A DNA stretch of 64,000 bases from positions 496,001-560,000 of the forward strand of contig NZ_WLYS01000001.1 of the NCBI RefSeq assembly GCF_011316935.1, in the 5' to 3' direction. This document shows positions 50,406 through 60,019 of the stretch, one piece after another. How positions within the stretch are numbered: position 1 is the first letter of the stretch; each line of letters opens with the position of its first letter. Source of the DNA: Sphingobacterium chungjuense (GTDB taxonomy: Bacteria > Bacteroidota > Bacteroidia > Sphingobacteriales > Sphingobacteriaceae). The position numbers and the translations under genes are program-made. The notes below the pieces were generated by a model. The model worked only from the letters and a program-made list of their open reading frames with translations, did no database searches and had not been told where the DNA came from.

Positions 50406-52853
50406 ATGATGAAGCACTATTTTGCTTTATGCACGCTTTGCCTGATGGCCTGCGTGGTATTAGCGCAAGAACAAATTTCTATTCTTGTGATCGATGAGCA
50501 AGATCAACCGATCAGCGGAGCCACAGTAATTATGGGCAATGTAACACAAACAACAAGTTCACGTGGCAGCGCCTTATTCACTACACGTACGGCCTCTATG
50601 TTAGTACGGGTAAGTTATGTAGGATACGAAACGGTATCTCAAACTATTCCGACAGGGCAATCTAGCGTAAAAATCACTTTAAGACCTGCTATACGGCAGA
50701 CCGGAGAAGTATTTGTACAATCAACAAGAGCGCGTGAAAACAGTGCGACTACGTTTCGGAACATCGGCAAAGAAGAACTCCGCAAAACAAATTTGGGACA
50801 AGATATTCCTTTCTTGTTGGATCAAACTCCTGGCGTGGTCGTTAGCTCGGATGCCGGTGCCGGAATCGGCTACACCAGCATGCGTATTCGCGGATCAGAT
50901 AATGAACGGATTAACATTACTTTAAATGGCATTCCGCTGAACGATGCCGAAAGTATGGGTTCATTTTTCGTGAATTTACCCGACTTTGCGTCCTCGGTAG
51001 AGAGTATACAGGTGCAGCGTGGTATTGGTACATCTACCAACGGCGCTGGTGCTTTTGGGGCTTCGGTCAATATCCAGACCGATGTATTGGAAACGCAACC
51101 TTATGCCGAGTTGAATAATTCCTACGGATCATTCAACTCTTGGAAAAACACGGTCAAAGTGGGATCCGGTTTATTAAAAGATAAATATGCTTTCAATGCA
51201 CGCTTATCGCGCATCGCGACGGATGGCTATGTGGAGCGCGCTTCAGCCAACATGCAATCCTTTTATCTGGATGGCGGATTGTACACACAAAAACACACCT
51301 TGAAAGCGACATTGTTCTCTGGAAAACAAACGACTTACCAATCTTGGTATGGCACGCCAGAGCCTTTGCTTACCGGAAATCGGGAGCAGCTACCTGCCTA
51401 TGCCGATGCGATGGAATTGTATGACGGTCCAGAGCGCGAACGCTTATTGAATGCAGACCGCCGCTACAATTTTTACACATACGATGGCCAGACGGATAAT
51501 TACCAGCAGACACACGCACACCTGCAATACAACTACACGCCCAACCAGAAATGGAGCTTACAAAGTGCCTTGCACTACACACGCGGAGCAGGTTATTTTG
51601 AGGAATTCCGCGCAGATGACCGTCTTTCTCGGTATAATCTTCCCAATGTTATCCATGGTACCGATACGATATCTCGCACGGATTTGGTAAGACAACGTTG
51701 GTTGGACAATCATTTTTACGGGGTAACCTATTCGGCCAACTATGCCGTTTCCAATAATTTGCGATTTACGGTGGGCGGCGCGTACAATGAATACATTGGT
51801 GATCATTATGGTGAAGTTATATGGGCGCGATATGCCTCAACCGGAAATCTAGGGGATCGCTACTATTTTAATGATGCCAAAAAGACTGATTTCAATATCT
51901 ATGGTAAAGCCGATTACAGAACGGAGGATTGGTTGCTGAATCTGGATCTACAATACCGCAACATCAACTACCGGGCAGAAGGTCCTGATCAGCGCGCAGT
52001 ATACCTGAACTTCCGAGATAACCTGAATTTCTTTAATCCGAAGGCTGGTGCCACGTATTTCATTAACGAATCGACAAATATCTATGGCTCGTATGCGTAC
52101 GCGAGTAAGGAGCCGGTGCGCAAAGATTATGCGGAGAATCCACTCAACGAATTCCCAAGACCAGAACGCATGCATAATGTCGAAGTGGGCTATCGCTTGC
52201 GCCAAGCAAAGTTTAATTTGGGGGTGAATGCCTACGCGATGATCTACAAAGATCAGTTGATCTCGACAGGTGCTCTGAATGATGTGGGTGGATCCATCCG
52301 CCAGAATGTTCCGGATAGTTATCGTACTGGCGTGGAGTTCGATGGCGCATGGATAATATCTCCACAGTTCGAATGGCGCGCTACGGCGGCATTGAGCGCG
52401 AATAAGATTCGCAATTTCGTAGAGTATATTCCAATCTATGATGCTGCTTGGGAATTAGCCGGTGAGCAGGTGAACATGTATGACAAAACGAATATTGCGC
52501 TTTCGCCCAGCACGGTATTATCCAGCGATTTTACTTACCGCCCATTAGAACCTTTGGCGTTGAGCCTGACGAGTAAATATGTGTCACGCATGTATTTGGA
52601 TAATACTTCCTCCTTAGACAGAAGTATTGACCCTTCATTTGTCAATAATCTTCGCGCGGTGTATGCCTTGTCTGCATGGGGATTAGAGCGCGTGGATCTG
52701 AACTTGGCCGTCAACAATGTGCTGAATGCTAAATTTGCCACTAATGGTTATACTTGGGGATCTATTGATCCATCGGGTACGCATAATTTCTATAATTTCT
52801 ACTTCCCACAAGCAACGACCAACTTCTTATTCGGGTTGAATATTCGTTTCTAA
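50406..52853 (+). CDS. TonB-dependent outer membrane receptor under TPP riboswitch control, likely thiamine uptake
   Basis: The 815-residue protein has a signal peptide (1-20), a carboxypeptidase-regulatory-like domain (about 22-98; VIDEQDQPISGATVIMGN), a plug domain (about 110-225; DIPFLLDQTPGVVVSSDAG, MRIRGSDNERINITLNG) and a 22-strand type barrel ending in Phe. There is no SusD partner downstream. Control by the THI-box strongly suggests import of thiamine, TPP or a precursor across the outer membrane. The ATG at 50406 is followed by a second at 50409. A terminator follows at 52864. Confidence 0.92.
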   Translation: MMKHYFALCTLCLMACVVLAQEQISILVIDEQDQPISGATVIMGNVTQTTSSRGSALFTTRTASMLVRVSYVGYETVSQTIPTGQSSVKITLRPAIRQTGEVFVQSTRARENSATTFRNIGKEELRKTNLGQDIPFLLDQTPGVVVSSDAGAGIGYTSMRIRGSDNERINITLNGIPLNDAESMGSFFVNLPDFASSVESIQVQRGIGTSTNGAGAFGASVNIQTDVLETQPYAELNNSYGSFNSWKNTVKVGSGLLKDKYAFNARLSRIATDGYVERASANMQSFYLDGGLYTQKHTLKATLFSGKQTTYQSWYGTPEPLLTGNREQLPAYADAMELYDGPERERLLNADRRYNFYTYDGQTDNYQQTHAHLQYNYTPNQKWSLQSALHYTRGAGYFEEFRADDRLSRYNLPNVIHGTDTISRTDLVRQRWLDNHFYGVTYSANYAVSNNLRFTVGGAYNEYIGDHYGEVIWARYASTGNLGDRYYFNDAKKTDFNIYGKADYRTEDWLLNLDLQYRNINYRAEGPDQRAVYLNFRDNLNFFNPKAGATYFINESTNIYGSYAYASKEPVRKDYAENPLNEFPRPERMHNVEVGYRLRQAKFNLGVNAYAMIYKDQLISTGALNDVGGSIRQNVPDSYRTGVEFDGAWIISPQFEWRATAALSANKIRNFVEYIPIYDAAWELAGEQVNMYDKTNIALSPSTVLSSDFTYRPLEPLALSLTSKYVSRMYLDNTSSLDRSIDPSFVNNLRAVYALSAWGLERVDLNLAVNNVLNAKFATNGYTWGSIDPSGTHNFYNFYFPQATTNFLFGLNIRF

Positions 52854-52863
52854 GATAGTACAG

Positions 52864-52904
52864 CAACTCTTCTATCGACAGTTTAGTAGTCGGCAGAAGA
52901 GTTG
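52864..52904. terminator. Terminator between TonB receptor and the beta-barrel protein
   Basis: A 10-bp stem (52864-52873 with 52895-52904) with an inner 4-bp stem (52876-52879 with 52889-52892), in a convergent gap. Confidence 0.65.
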
Positions 52905-52934
52905 TTTACGATTCTTTCGCTCTGATAAAACGCA

Positions 52935-53588
52935 CTACCGACCGATTCCCATACTTAGCTGCAGATAGACCGTACCGGTGCGATCGCGTGGCGCATCCAT
53001 GAGTTGGGTATTCCCCACTTTCCACGGCCGCCTACTTATACCGGTTTGATAGCCCATTTTAAATTTTGTACGATACGTTGCCGTAAAAAGATCATAAGTC
53101 TTGAAGGTAATACCGAGATCTACCACCGGTGTGGTGTGGCTGAAGCGTGTTTGATTGGATTCTGTGGTTAAATAATCATCGAAACTACCCCCTATATTAT
53201 CCTTATCAAGAAGTGCTGAAGCGAATTGTGCCCCGAAGCCAAGCGACGGCACAACTACCCAGCGATTGATGTGGAACATGTTTGTCGCGACGAAAACTGT
53301 TGGCGTTGTCGCTTCAAATTTACTGTTACGCCCGATACCATACATCCGTGAAACATTTCCACCTGCGACCACTTTTCCCAACCGATAACCAATTCCTAAT
53401 GCCACGTCAATGCCCACTGGTGAGATAGCGCCCAGATCTTGATCCTGCATCGCACGGCTGAAGGCAGGAGCACTAAAGTAGCTTCCGCCCACATGCACAT
53501 TCCACTCAAAGGGCAAGCTGTTAAACTGTGCCTGTGAGGAAGTGCTTAAAAGCATGCAAAGCATAATGAGAAATGGTATTTTTATCAT
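52935..53588 (-). CDS. Exported outer membrane beta-barrel-like protein, unknown function
   Basis: The 217-residue protein starts at ATG 53588 with a signal peptide (LCMLLSTSSQAQ); a longer frame to 53702 lacks one and is rejected. The mature part has alternating hydrophobic strands with Gly/Tyr (LGIGYRLGKVVAGGNVSRMY, VVVPSLGFGAQFASAL) and ends in VYLQLSMGIGR, consistent with an eight- or ten-strand barrel. No family was recognised with certainty. It converges with the TonB receptor gene. Confidence 0.72.
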   Translation of the reverse strand: MIKIPFLIMLCMLLSTSSQAQFNSLPFEWNVHVGGSYFSAPAFSRAMQDQDLGAISPVGIDVALGIGYRLGKVVAGGNVSRMYGIGRNSKFEATTPTVFVATNMFHINRWVVVPSLGFGAQFASALLDKDNIGGSFDDYLTTESNQTRFSHTTPVVDLGITFKTYDLFTATYRTKFKMGYQTGISRRPWKVGNTQLMDAPRDRTGTVYLQLSMGIGR

Positions 53589-53835
53589 AAAAATAGATTG
53601 CAATTTTGGAAATATCACACAAAGAGCACTGTTATAACAGACCGCATCTAAGGCGAAGATAGAACTTAAAGAGAACCGAAATTGTTTTGCCAAAACGTTC
53701 AATTCTCACTTCAATTTGCTAAATGAATATTACTGGAAATGCTGTGCTGTCTATAGCTTTAATCAGCGTCTAAATACTTTTCCTTGAAACAATACGCTAT
53801 CCTTCTGGTTGTTATCAATATAAAACAGAAAAGAT

Positions 53836-54336
53836 ATGAAAAAGATAGCCAACTTAGCTTGGGTCGCAGGCGCGGCCGTATTTTTAATGAGTGCTTGCAA
53901 TAGTGGCCCACAAAACGCCCATGAGCAAGCGGTTGATCCTGCTTTGGAAGAACCTACACCAGGAGATGACAACACCCATATCGACTACAAAGTAGCCGAT
54001 CATTTTTTGGTCAAACATACGGTGAAAGAAGTGCCTTCCAATCCCAAAATAGAAACTAAAGAGGAATTCGACCGCATTTTTTATTGCACCGAAGAAGACA
54101 AGAAGGCACACGAAATCGATTTTTCTAAAAATTACGTCATCGCGGTGTTAGCGCCCGATGCAAATTTACGCACCACCGTGCAACCTATTAGCTTACGTGA
54201 CTCTGAACCCAACGAAGTGGTTTTCTCCTACCGTTGGGTAAGCGGATCACAGCAGCCAGATACTACGCGATCCAGCATTGCCTTGGTGGTTGATAAAAAG
54301 CACGACGGGACAGTTATACTCAACGAAATGAAATAA
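53836..54336 (+). CDS. Small lipoprotein, PrcB-like fold possible
   Basis: The 166-residue protein has a lipoprotein signal (LMSAC) and an acidic linker, then a beta-rich domain (about 50-166) with DFSKNYVIAVLAPDA and VVFSYRWVSGSQQPDT that loosely recalls protease-complex PrcB-like domains. No enzyme motif is visible. It is single, with a 247-nt upstream gap and a very strong terminator downstream. Confidence 0.7.
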   Translation: MKKIANLAWVAGAAVFLMSACNSGPQNAHEQAVDPALEEPTPGDDNTHIDYKVADHFLVKHTVKEVPSNPKIETKEEFDRIFYCTEEDKKAHEIDFSKNYVIAVLAPDANLRTTVQPISLRDSEPNEVVFSYRWVSGSQQPDTTRSSIALVVDKKHDGTVILNEMK

Positions 54337-54358
54337 ATCGATCTGACTATGACCCGAT

Positions 54359-54405
54359 CATACAAAGAGAGCCTGATATCCATATTATCAGGCTCTCTTT
54401 GTATG
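54359..54405. terminator. Strong 20-bp stem terminator between lipoprotein and outer membrane barrel genes
   Basis: A perfect 20-bp inverted repeat (54359-54378 with 54386-54405) with a 7-nt loop and an inner TCTCTTT tract lies between two convergent genes. Confidence 0.8.
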
Positions 54406-54422
54406 AGAACTCATTATATCAC

Positions 54423-55979
54423 TTAGTATTCTGTCTGGAAAGTACGGAAAGTGGATCGTAATCCGATCGTGAATATGTTAGCCGTTGTTTTTCCAATAGA
54501 ATTGGGGGCATTTTGAATTCTATTGATAAACCCTACCTCTGCGCGCAGATTATAGCGAGGATTGATAATATAGGCTGCTCTTAGCTCATTATAAAACAGA
54601 TTGCGAAGATCGCCCTGTCCAATACGATTTCCCAACTGCGGAATATCCTGCCGAAATATATCTTGACCTACATTAGTTGATACATCTGGATCTACACCAT
54701 AACGAGCATACATGCCCTGCCCATACAAATCAAACCGCTTCCAACGGTACGTCAGTATCCCTAGTATTTCCCGAAAATTTGCGCCATTTGGATGTGCGAT
54801 CGGCTCGCCGTTATTACTGTAATTGATGCGGTTGTTTTCATTCTGGTAAGTATATGTTGCGGCTTGGTTGAATTCGACTGTTGCATTCAATCGATCCACA
54901 TTAAACAAATCATGCGTTTTTACACCAAACTGATAGGAAGTACGACGATCACTATCTTTGTTGAAGCTAAACTTGGAAAGTTGATCCGCATACAGCTGTC
55001 CATAAATAATCCATTTAGGAATTGGTCGATACTTGACATTTAAGCCCAAACCACCATTTGCTCCCGATTCCTCCAGACCATGATCTTGCGCCCAGATAAG
55101 CGAATGAAATGCACCAATCGTCAGATTATTGGTTGCAAGATAATCCACATATTGAAAAGCCGCATACTTTACGCCCTCTCCTAAGCGTGTGGTGAATGCC
55201 TGATCACCACCGTACTCACGTGGATTGAACCTATCTAACATGGTACCCCAGATACTATTGTATTGAAAACGCTTCACCTTTCCAGAGAAATGAGCGTGAG
55301 CAAAGTTGTAGGGACTTTCGGACACTAGCATGGAGCGATATCCATCGCCAATATGCAATTTATCATACGCTAAAGTGACGCGAAATGCCGTATCGACCTC
55401 GTAAGTCATATTCACCGTCGTATTCATCCAGTCAAATTCGCTAGTTGGAACATTCTTGGAAAACCCCTGGCCAGGTAGACCACCAATGCGCAAAGCGCTA
55501 TTGTCTATATGGGTTGGAAAGCGCGCTTGATTTTCAAAAAAATTGACATACAAGGAGAACTTCTCCCCTACGGTCAACCCTGCTTGTGCGCCACGCGTAT
55601 TGGTCCACAAGTTTTTTTGATCTGTGCCACGTTGTGTTCCGACTATTAAATCGGGCAAAAAATCGAGATAAAAGGTATGGTCCTCCTTCACGATCTGTAC
55701 CAGATGCTCATCAAATATTTTGCGAAGAAACCAATTTTTAGACGTGTCGGCAGGTCGCAGCGGATCGTCAGAATAGCCCAATGATTTTTTAACCAAAGGC
55801 TTTACGGCAGTATGCCCGAGAGTCGTATCGTTATACAGTTCTTTCTGAAAATACTGATATCGTTGATAGGAATAGGGTTGATACGTAATCTGCCCTATGG
55901 CAAATTGTGTAAGTCCAGCAAAGAAGAGAAAAAGCGATAATCTTTTAGTGAAGTAGTGTGTCTTTTTAAACGTATCCAT
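54423..55979 (-). CDS. Outer membrane beta-barrel protein, possibly gliding-motility RemB-like
   Basis: The 518-residue protein has a signal peptide (about 10-30, FAIGQITYQPYSY) and a long barrel with many aromatic strands, ending in a Phe/Tyr tip (TFRTFQTEY). The N-terminal YQYFQKELYND followed by LGHTAVKPLVKK recalls the RemB-like family; this match is from memory and is not secure. It is the last gene of the leftward polysaccharide cluster and may be a secretion or surface-attachment barrel. Confidence 0.7.
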   Translation of the reverse strand: MDTFKKTHYFTKRLSLFLFFAGLTQFAIGQITYQPYSYQRYQYFQKELYNDTTLGHTAVKPLVKKSLGYSDDPLRPADTSKNWFLRKIFDEHLVQIVKEDHTFYLDFLPDLIVGTQRGTDQKNLWTNTRGAQAGLTVGEKFSLYVNFFENQARFPTHIDNSALRIGGLPGQGFSKNVPTSEFDWMNTTVNMTYEVDTAFRVTLAYDKLHIGDGYRSMLVSESPYNFAHAHFSGKVKRFQYNSIWGTMLDRFNPREYGGDQAFTTRLGEGVKYAAFQYVDYLATNNLTIGAFHSLIWAQDHGLEESGANGGLGLNVKYRPIPKWIIYGQLYADQLSKFSFNKDSDRRTSYQFGVKTHDLFNVDRLNATVEFNQAATYTYQNENNRINYSNNGEPIAHPNGANFREILGILTYRWKRFDLYGQGMYARYGVDPDVSTNVGQDIFRQDIPQLGNRIGQGDLRNLFYNELRAAYIINPRYNLRAEVGFINRIQNAPNSIGKTTANIFTIGLRSTFRTFQTEY

Positions 55980-56050
55980 CGATCCATCAAATATTGATGA
56001 ATCGAAGATACGCTTTTTAGAACAGAATGTTCGCCTAAGTTAAGTTTGGA

Positions 56051-57049
56051 CTAATCGATCAATTTGGATTGATGCTTTTCCAAGGTATTATAGACTTTTT
56101 TAACGTCTTGTGATTTTTCCTTTTGGACAAAAAGCATCGCATCTGGCGTTGATACTACGATGGTATTTTTTAAGCCAACAAAGGCCGTATATAAATCTGA
56201 CCCCAACACCATATTGCCGTTTTCATCGACCGGATGTCCAGTTTGTACCAAGTAATCGTACAATGATTCGAAAGATCCTAAATCAGACCAAGCAAACTCT
56301 GTCGCCACTACGCGGATTTTCTTGGAGCGTTCCATCACGGCATAATCGATACTAATGGATGGAATTTTCTTCGACAAGGCTTCATCCAAGCGCCCTTCCT
56401 TCTGGCTTTTCCAAGTAGCTAATGCCGTAGCATATACCTGCGGCTCGAACTGCTGCAACTCGTGTAATAGCGTGTCTGCTCGGAAGCAAAACATCCCTGA
56501 GTTCCACAGGAAGTTTCCTCTCTCTATAAAGTCTTCGGCCGTATCTTGATTGGGTTTCTCGCGGAAGGAAAGCACTTGATCTTCTTGAAACTCAATATAA
56601 CCGTAGCCTGTTTCTGGACGTACTGGTTTAATACCGAAGGTCACGATATAGCCTTGTTGCGCTTTGGCTATCCCGGCTTGCATCGCTTGGCTGTAGGCTT
56701 CGTCACCCACGATCACGTGATCGGATGGTGTTACAATCAAAATATCATCTGGATTTGCTGCAAAGGCCGCGAAGGCAATAGCCGCAGCGGTATTACGTGG
56801 CGTAGCTTCAATAATATCGGTGTAGCCGATATTTTGTGCATCCATCACTTCTTGACTCAATTGATGATTGTCACAGTTGCCCACTACCGTCACTTGGTCG
56901 CACAGCGTTTGATTGCGCATCACGGTCATCGCGAAGAGCGAACCTTCTTTAAATAGTTTTAAATATTGCTTGGGATTGCTTTTTCGAGATAAAGGCCACA
57001 GCCGACTTCCTACGCCGCCTGTCAGAATTACGTGGATGATGTTGCTCAC
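56051..57049 (-). CDS. manC: Mannose-1-phosphate guanylyltransferase
   Basis: The enzyme makes GDP-mannose from mannose-1-P and GTP for surface glycans. The 332-residue protein has the nucleotidyltransferase signature LTGGVGSRLWPLSRKSNPKQ (about 10-29), the metal and sugar region VTPSDHVI, GYGYIEF and FLWNSGMFCFRA. It contains only the catalytic domain plus a short left-handed helix, without the isomerase part of two-domain ManC. It lies 66 nt after the UDP-glucose dehydrogenase gene and 71 nt before the barrel gene. Confidence 0.92.
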   Translation of the reverse strand: MSNIIHVILTGGVGSRLWPLSRKSNPKQYLKLFKEGSLFAMTVMRNQTLCDQVTVVGNCDNHQLSQEVMDAQNIGYTDIIEATPRNTAAAIAFAAFAANPDDILIVTPSDHVIVGDEAYSQAMQAGIAKAQQGYIVTFGIKPVRPETGYGYIEFQEDQVLSFREKPNQDTAEDFIERGNFLWNSGMFCFRADTLLHELQQFEPQVYATALATWKSQKEGRLDEALSKKIPSISIDYAVMERSKKIRVVATEFAWSDLGSFESLYDYLVQTGHPVDENGNMVLGSDLYTAFVGLKNTIVVSTPDAMLFVQKEKSQDVKKVYNTLEKHQSKLID

Positions 57050-57115
57050 AGCTTGATGACTAAGTTTGGTTGTAAATGATGATCTGTTTGTAAAGTTATG
57101 GTATTTCTCTTTCTC

Positions 57116-58501
57116 TTAGCCTTCTCCTATCGCATAATAAGAAAAGCCTAGTTTTTCTAGCTCCGCCCCATCAAGCAATTTACGTCCATCAAAAAGGAAT
57201 GCTGGACGCTTCATATTTTCCTTGATTTTCGCCCAATCGTAATGTTTGAATTCATCCCATTCCGTCAATACAGCCACTGCGTGGGCGTTATTTACCGCTT
57301 CTTCTGCTGTATTCACCACAGTCACTAAACGACGATTATCTTCTGGAGACCGCGTGCCGAGATAATCCAAATCACGGTAGATTTGTTCAGCAGATACTTT
57401 TGGATCGTACACGATGATATTTGCCTCTTCGTCTAACAGATGGTCTGCGACATAAATTGCCGCTGATTCGCGCGTATCGTTGGTATCCTTTTTAAATGCC
57501 CAACCCAAGAAAGCGATTTGCTTACCATTAACGGTATTGTACATGGTTTTGATGATTCGCTCTGCGAAACGCGTTTTCTGATGATCGTTTAACAAGATTA
57601 CTTGTTCCCAATAATCAGCCACTTCGTTTAAGTGATAAGAGCGAGCGATGTACACCAAGTTTAAAATGTCTTTTTGGAAACATGATCCACCAAAACCTAC
57701 AGATGCTTTTAAGAATTTGCTGCCAATACGGCTATCCTTACCAATGGCATGGGCTACTTCATCGACATTAGCACCGGTAACCTCACACAATTCGGAGATG
57801 GCATTGATACTAGAAACACGTTGCGCCAAAAAGGCATTTGCTACTAATTTAGAAAGCTCTGAAGACCATAAGTTCGTCGTCAAAATGCGCTCTCTCGGCA
57901 CCCAAGCTTCATACACTTGTACCAAAGCTTCAATCGCTTCTGCATCTTCACCGCCAATCAGTACGCGATCGGGATTGTGCAAATCGGTTACCGCGGTACC
58001 TTCTGCTAAGAATTCAGGGTTAGATAGAATATGAAAATTCACCCCATTCCCGGTATGATCCAAGATACTTTTCAATGCTTCGGCTGTACGTACAGGCAAT
58101 GTTGATTTCTCGACTACAATCTTGTCTGACTTGGCTACTGCTGCAATCTGACGCGCACATAACTCAATAAATTTTAAATCTGCCGCTTGCCCTTTGCCTT
58201 TACCATAGGTTTTGGTTGGCGTGTTGACCGAGATAAAGATCATATCCGCCTCATCGATCGCTTTATCTACATCGGTAGAGAAGAAAAGGTTACGACCACG
58301 CGCTTCACCAACCACCGCATCCAAACCTGGCTCGTAAACCGGAAGATTTTCTAGGTTTTCGTCATTCCAAGCCGCAATCCGCTGTTGGTTCAAATCGACC
58401 ACGGTGATTTCTACGTTCGGATTTTTCTGTGCAATCACAGACATGGTTGGTCCGCCAACATAGCCGGCACCGATACACGTTATTTTTTTTATGGTAGTCA
58501 T
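57116..58501 (-). CDS. ugd: UDP-glucose 6-dehydrogenase
   Basis: The enzyme oxidises UDP-glucose to UDP-glucuronate for capsule or exopolysaccharide. The 461-residue protein has the N-terminal NAD site [36 protein letters not shown] and the catalytic Cys274 in [13 protein letters not shown], then the C-terminal UDP-binding domain ([17 protein letters not shown]). Length and the extended C-terminus match the eukaryote-like UGDH group common in Bacteroidota. Confidence 0.94.
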   Translation of the reverse strand: MTTIKKITCIGAGYVGGPTMSVIAQKNPNVEITVVDLNQQRIAAWNDENLENLPVYEPGLDAVVGEARGRNLFFSTDVDKAIDEADMIFISVNTPTKTYGKGKGQAADLKFIELCARQIAAVAKSDKIVVEKSTLPVRTAEALKSILDHTGNGVNFHILSNPEFLAEGTAVTDLHNPDRVLIGGEDAEAIEALVQVYEAWVPRERILTTNLWSSELSKLVANAFLAQRVSSINAISELCEVTGANVDEVAHAIGKDSRIGSKFLKASVGFGGSCFQKDILNLVYIARSYHLNEVADYWEQVILLNDHQKTRFAERIIKTMYNTVNGKQIAFLGWAFKKDTNDTRESAAIYVADHLLDEEANIIVYDPKVSAEQIYRDLDYLGTRSPEDNRRLVTVVNTAEEAVNNAHAVAVLTEWDEFKHYDWAKIKENMKRPAFLFDGRKLLDGAELEKLGFSYYAIGEG

Positions 58502-58551
58502 GATGTCTTAATGAAAGTGCTAATTATCTTTTATTTACTTAAAATTTTAAT

Positions 58552-60006
58552 TTATCTAACCTGATATTTTACGCCAATTGTACCACCAACATTTTGATAC
58601 AATTTACCAAAATCAGCTGCTAAATTGGCATTGAATTGCCAAGAACCTCTATTATGAGAAACTCCTACTAATGAATAGCATTGAAATAAACCATCTTCAT
58701 TTCCATAGTACTGTGCGTAATTTCTAGCACCATAGTTCATGACTGGTGTGACCTTAGCCAGCGCAGTCCACGCATTAGCAACACGAAACATACCGGCGAT
58801 ATTACCACCGATCAAACGATTATTCACGATATTATGGTTTCCCGGTATAGGCGCGGTTCCTCTCCAATCAAATGGCTCAATGGGTAAATAATTCGCTGCT
58901 TGCTCTCTGTTCGTATACAAAGGGTTTCCAACAACTAGTTGTTCGTATTCCCACCCCGTTTTCATCGCACCATTGTTATAATAGCTTTGCATTTCTTTCC
59001 CAAAGCTCTCCATTTGTTTGGTATGTATGAATTCCACCACTAGGTCTTGCAGTACTTGATCTTGTTTTTTGTTGCGAAAATGGACGCCTAGTAGACGGTC
59101 TATATTTCGAATATCAATTCCTGTTCCGCTTTCAATAGGCGTCTGGTTGTAGAAATGCAAACTATAAGCATCATGATCATAGTATACGCCCAATTCAGCA
59201 AGTCCACGTTGTGTACCTGCACGATTTGGCCGTGTTCCTCCCTCTTCTAACTCGATTGGTAGAGAGCCATCATTTGACTCTCGAACGAAAAGCACATCCA
59301 AAAAACCTCGAAAAGATCGATCAAGATAGATGTTTTCGGAAGGTCTTTGACCGCCCCACTCGGCATAGTGCTGAATTCCACCATAAGGCTTCCATTTCCC
59401 TAAATTAACCCTTCCATAAAACGATTTTTCATGCAGCCAAGAATTCATAAACCGATTGCTTCCTAGCCAGCCGTGTCCCATCATCCCCTTAAACTGTAAA
59501 ACTCCCTTCGTATAGGGGATATTAACATAGTCATCAATGCCGATCGTAATCTTTGGAATGGGTAAGGCATTACCACTAGTTCCTAGCGAACCCATAGAAA
59601 GTTGTGGATCTAAATCGTCCCACAAATCGCGATGACGACCAGCACGAATAAACCAATTTTTATAACGCAACTGCGCGTAAGCTTGTTGCAAAACAAGCCT
59701 ACTGTAATGTTCGGAATTGAATGCGGTAGCACCATAATCTAATGTGAGAGGCGATACCGAATCACTGAATATCCTTATTCCACCAAGATGATGTGCATTA
59801 GTCGCCTCTATCCAAGTAATCTGATCGAATTGCCGATCACTGGCCATTCCAAAACGGTTGGCCTTTGTCCACAAGGGTTGAAAGGATTCGGACGCAGCCT
59901 GAGCTTGTGCTCCGACTTGCACACGAAGGGAATCTGGAAAACGAGACTGCGCGTAGGCGCTAATACATAAAAAGGTAATGCTTAAAAATATTCCTAGTTT
60001 CTTCAT
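58552..60006 (-). CDS. Capsule assembly Wzi-family outer membrane protein
   Basis: The 484-residue protein has a signal peptide (LCISAYAQ) and the Wzi pattern: QPLWTKANRFGMAS near the start, VLQQAYAQLRYKNWFIRAGR, SMGSLGTSGNALPIPKI, YVNIPYTKGVLQFKG and LHEKSFYGRVNLG, with an 18-strand barrel type. Wzi helps anchor or assemble capsular polysaccharide at the cell surface. It sits between the WcaI-type glycosyltransferase and UGDH genes. Confidence 0.9.
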   Translation of the reverse strand: MKKLGIFLSITFLCISAYAQSRFPDSLRVQVGAQAQAASESFQPLWTKANRFGMASDRQFDQITWIEATNAHHLGGIRIFSDSVSPLTLDYGATAFNSEHYSRLVLQQAYAQLRYKNWFIRAGRHRDLWDDLDPQLSMGSLGTSGNALPIPKITIGIDDYVNIPYTKGVLQFKGMMGHGWLGSNRFMNSWLHEKSFYGRVNLGKWKPYGGIQHYAEWGGQRPSENIYLDRSFRGFLDVLFVRESNDGSLPIELEEGGTRPNRAGTQRGLAELGVYYDHDAYSLHFYNQTPIESGTGIDIRNIDRLLGVHFRNKKQDQVLQDLVVEFIHTKQMESFGKEMQSYYNNGAMKTGWEYEQLVVGNPLYTNREQAANYLPIEPFDWRGTAPIPGNHNIVNNRLIGGNIAGMFRVANAWTALAKVTPVMNYGARNYAQYYGNEDGLFQCYSLVGVSHNRGSWQFNANLAADFGKLYQNVGGTIGVKYQVR

Positions 60007-60019
60007 AGCTTTCTCTGCT

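Noticed and set aside
53589-53835. Possible small gene in the 247-nt gap before the lipoprotein gene
   Set aside because: Only short frames; the AT-rich sequence looks like a promoter region, although no exact TAnnTTTG box was found.
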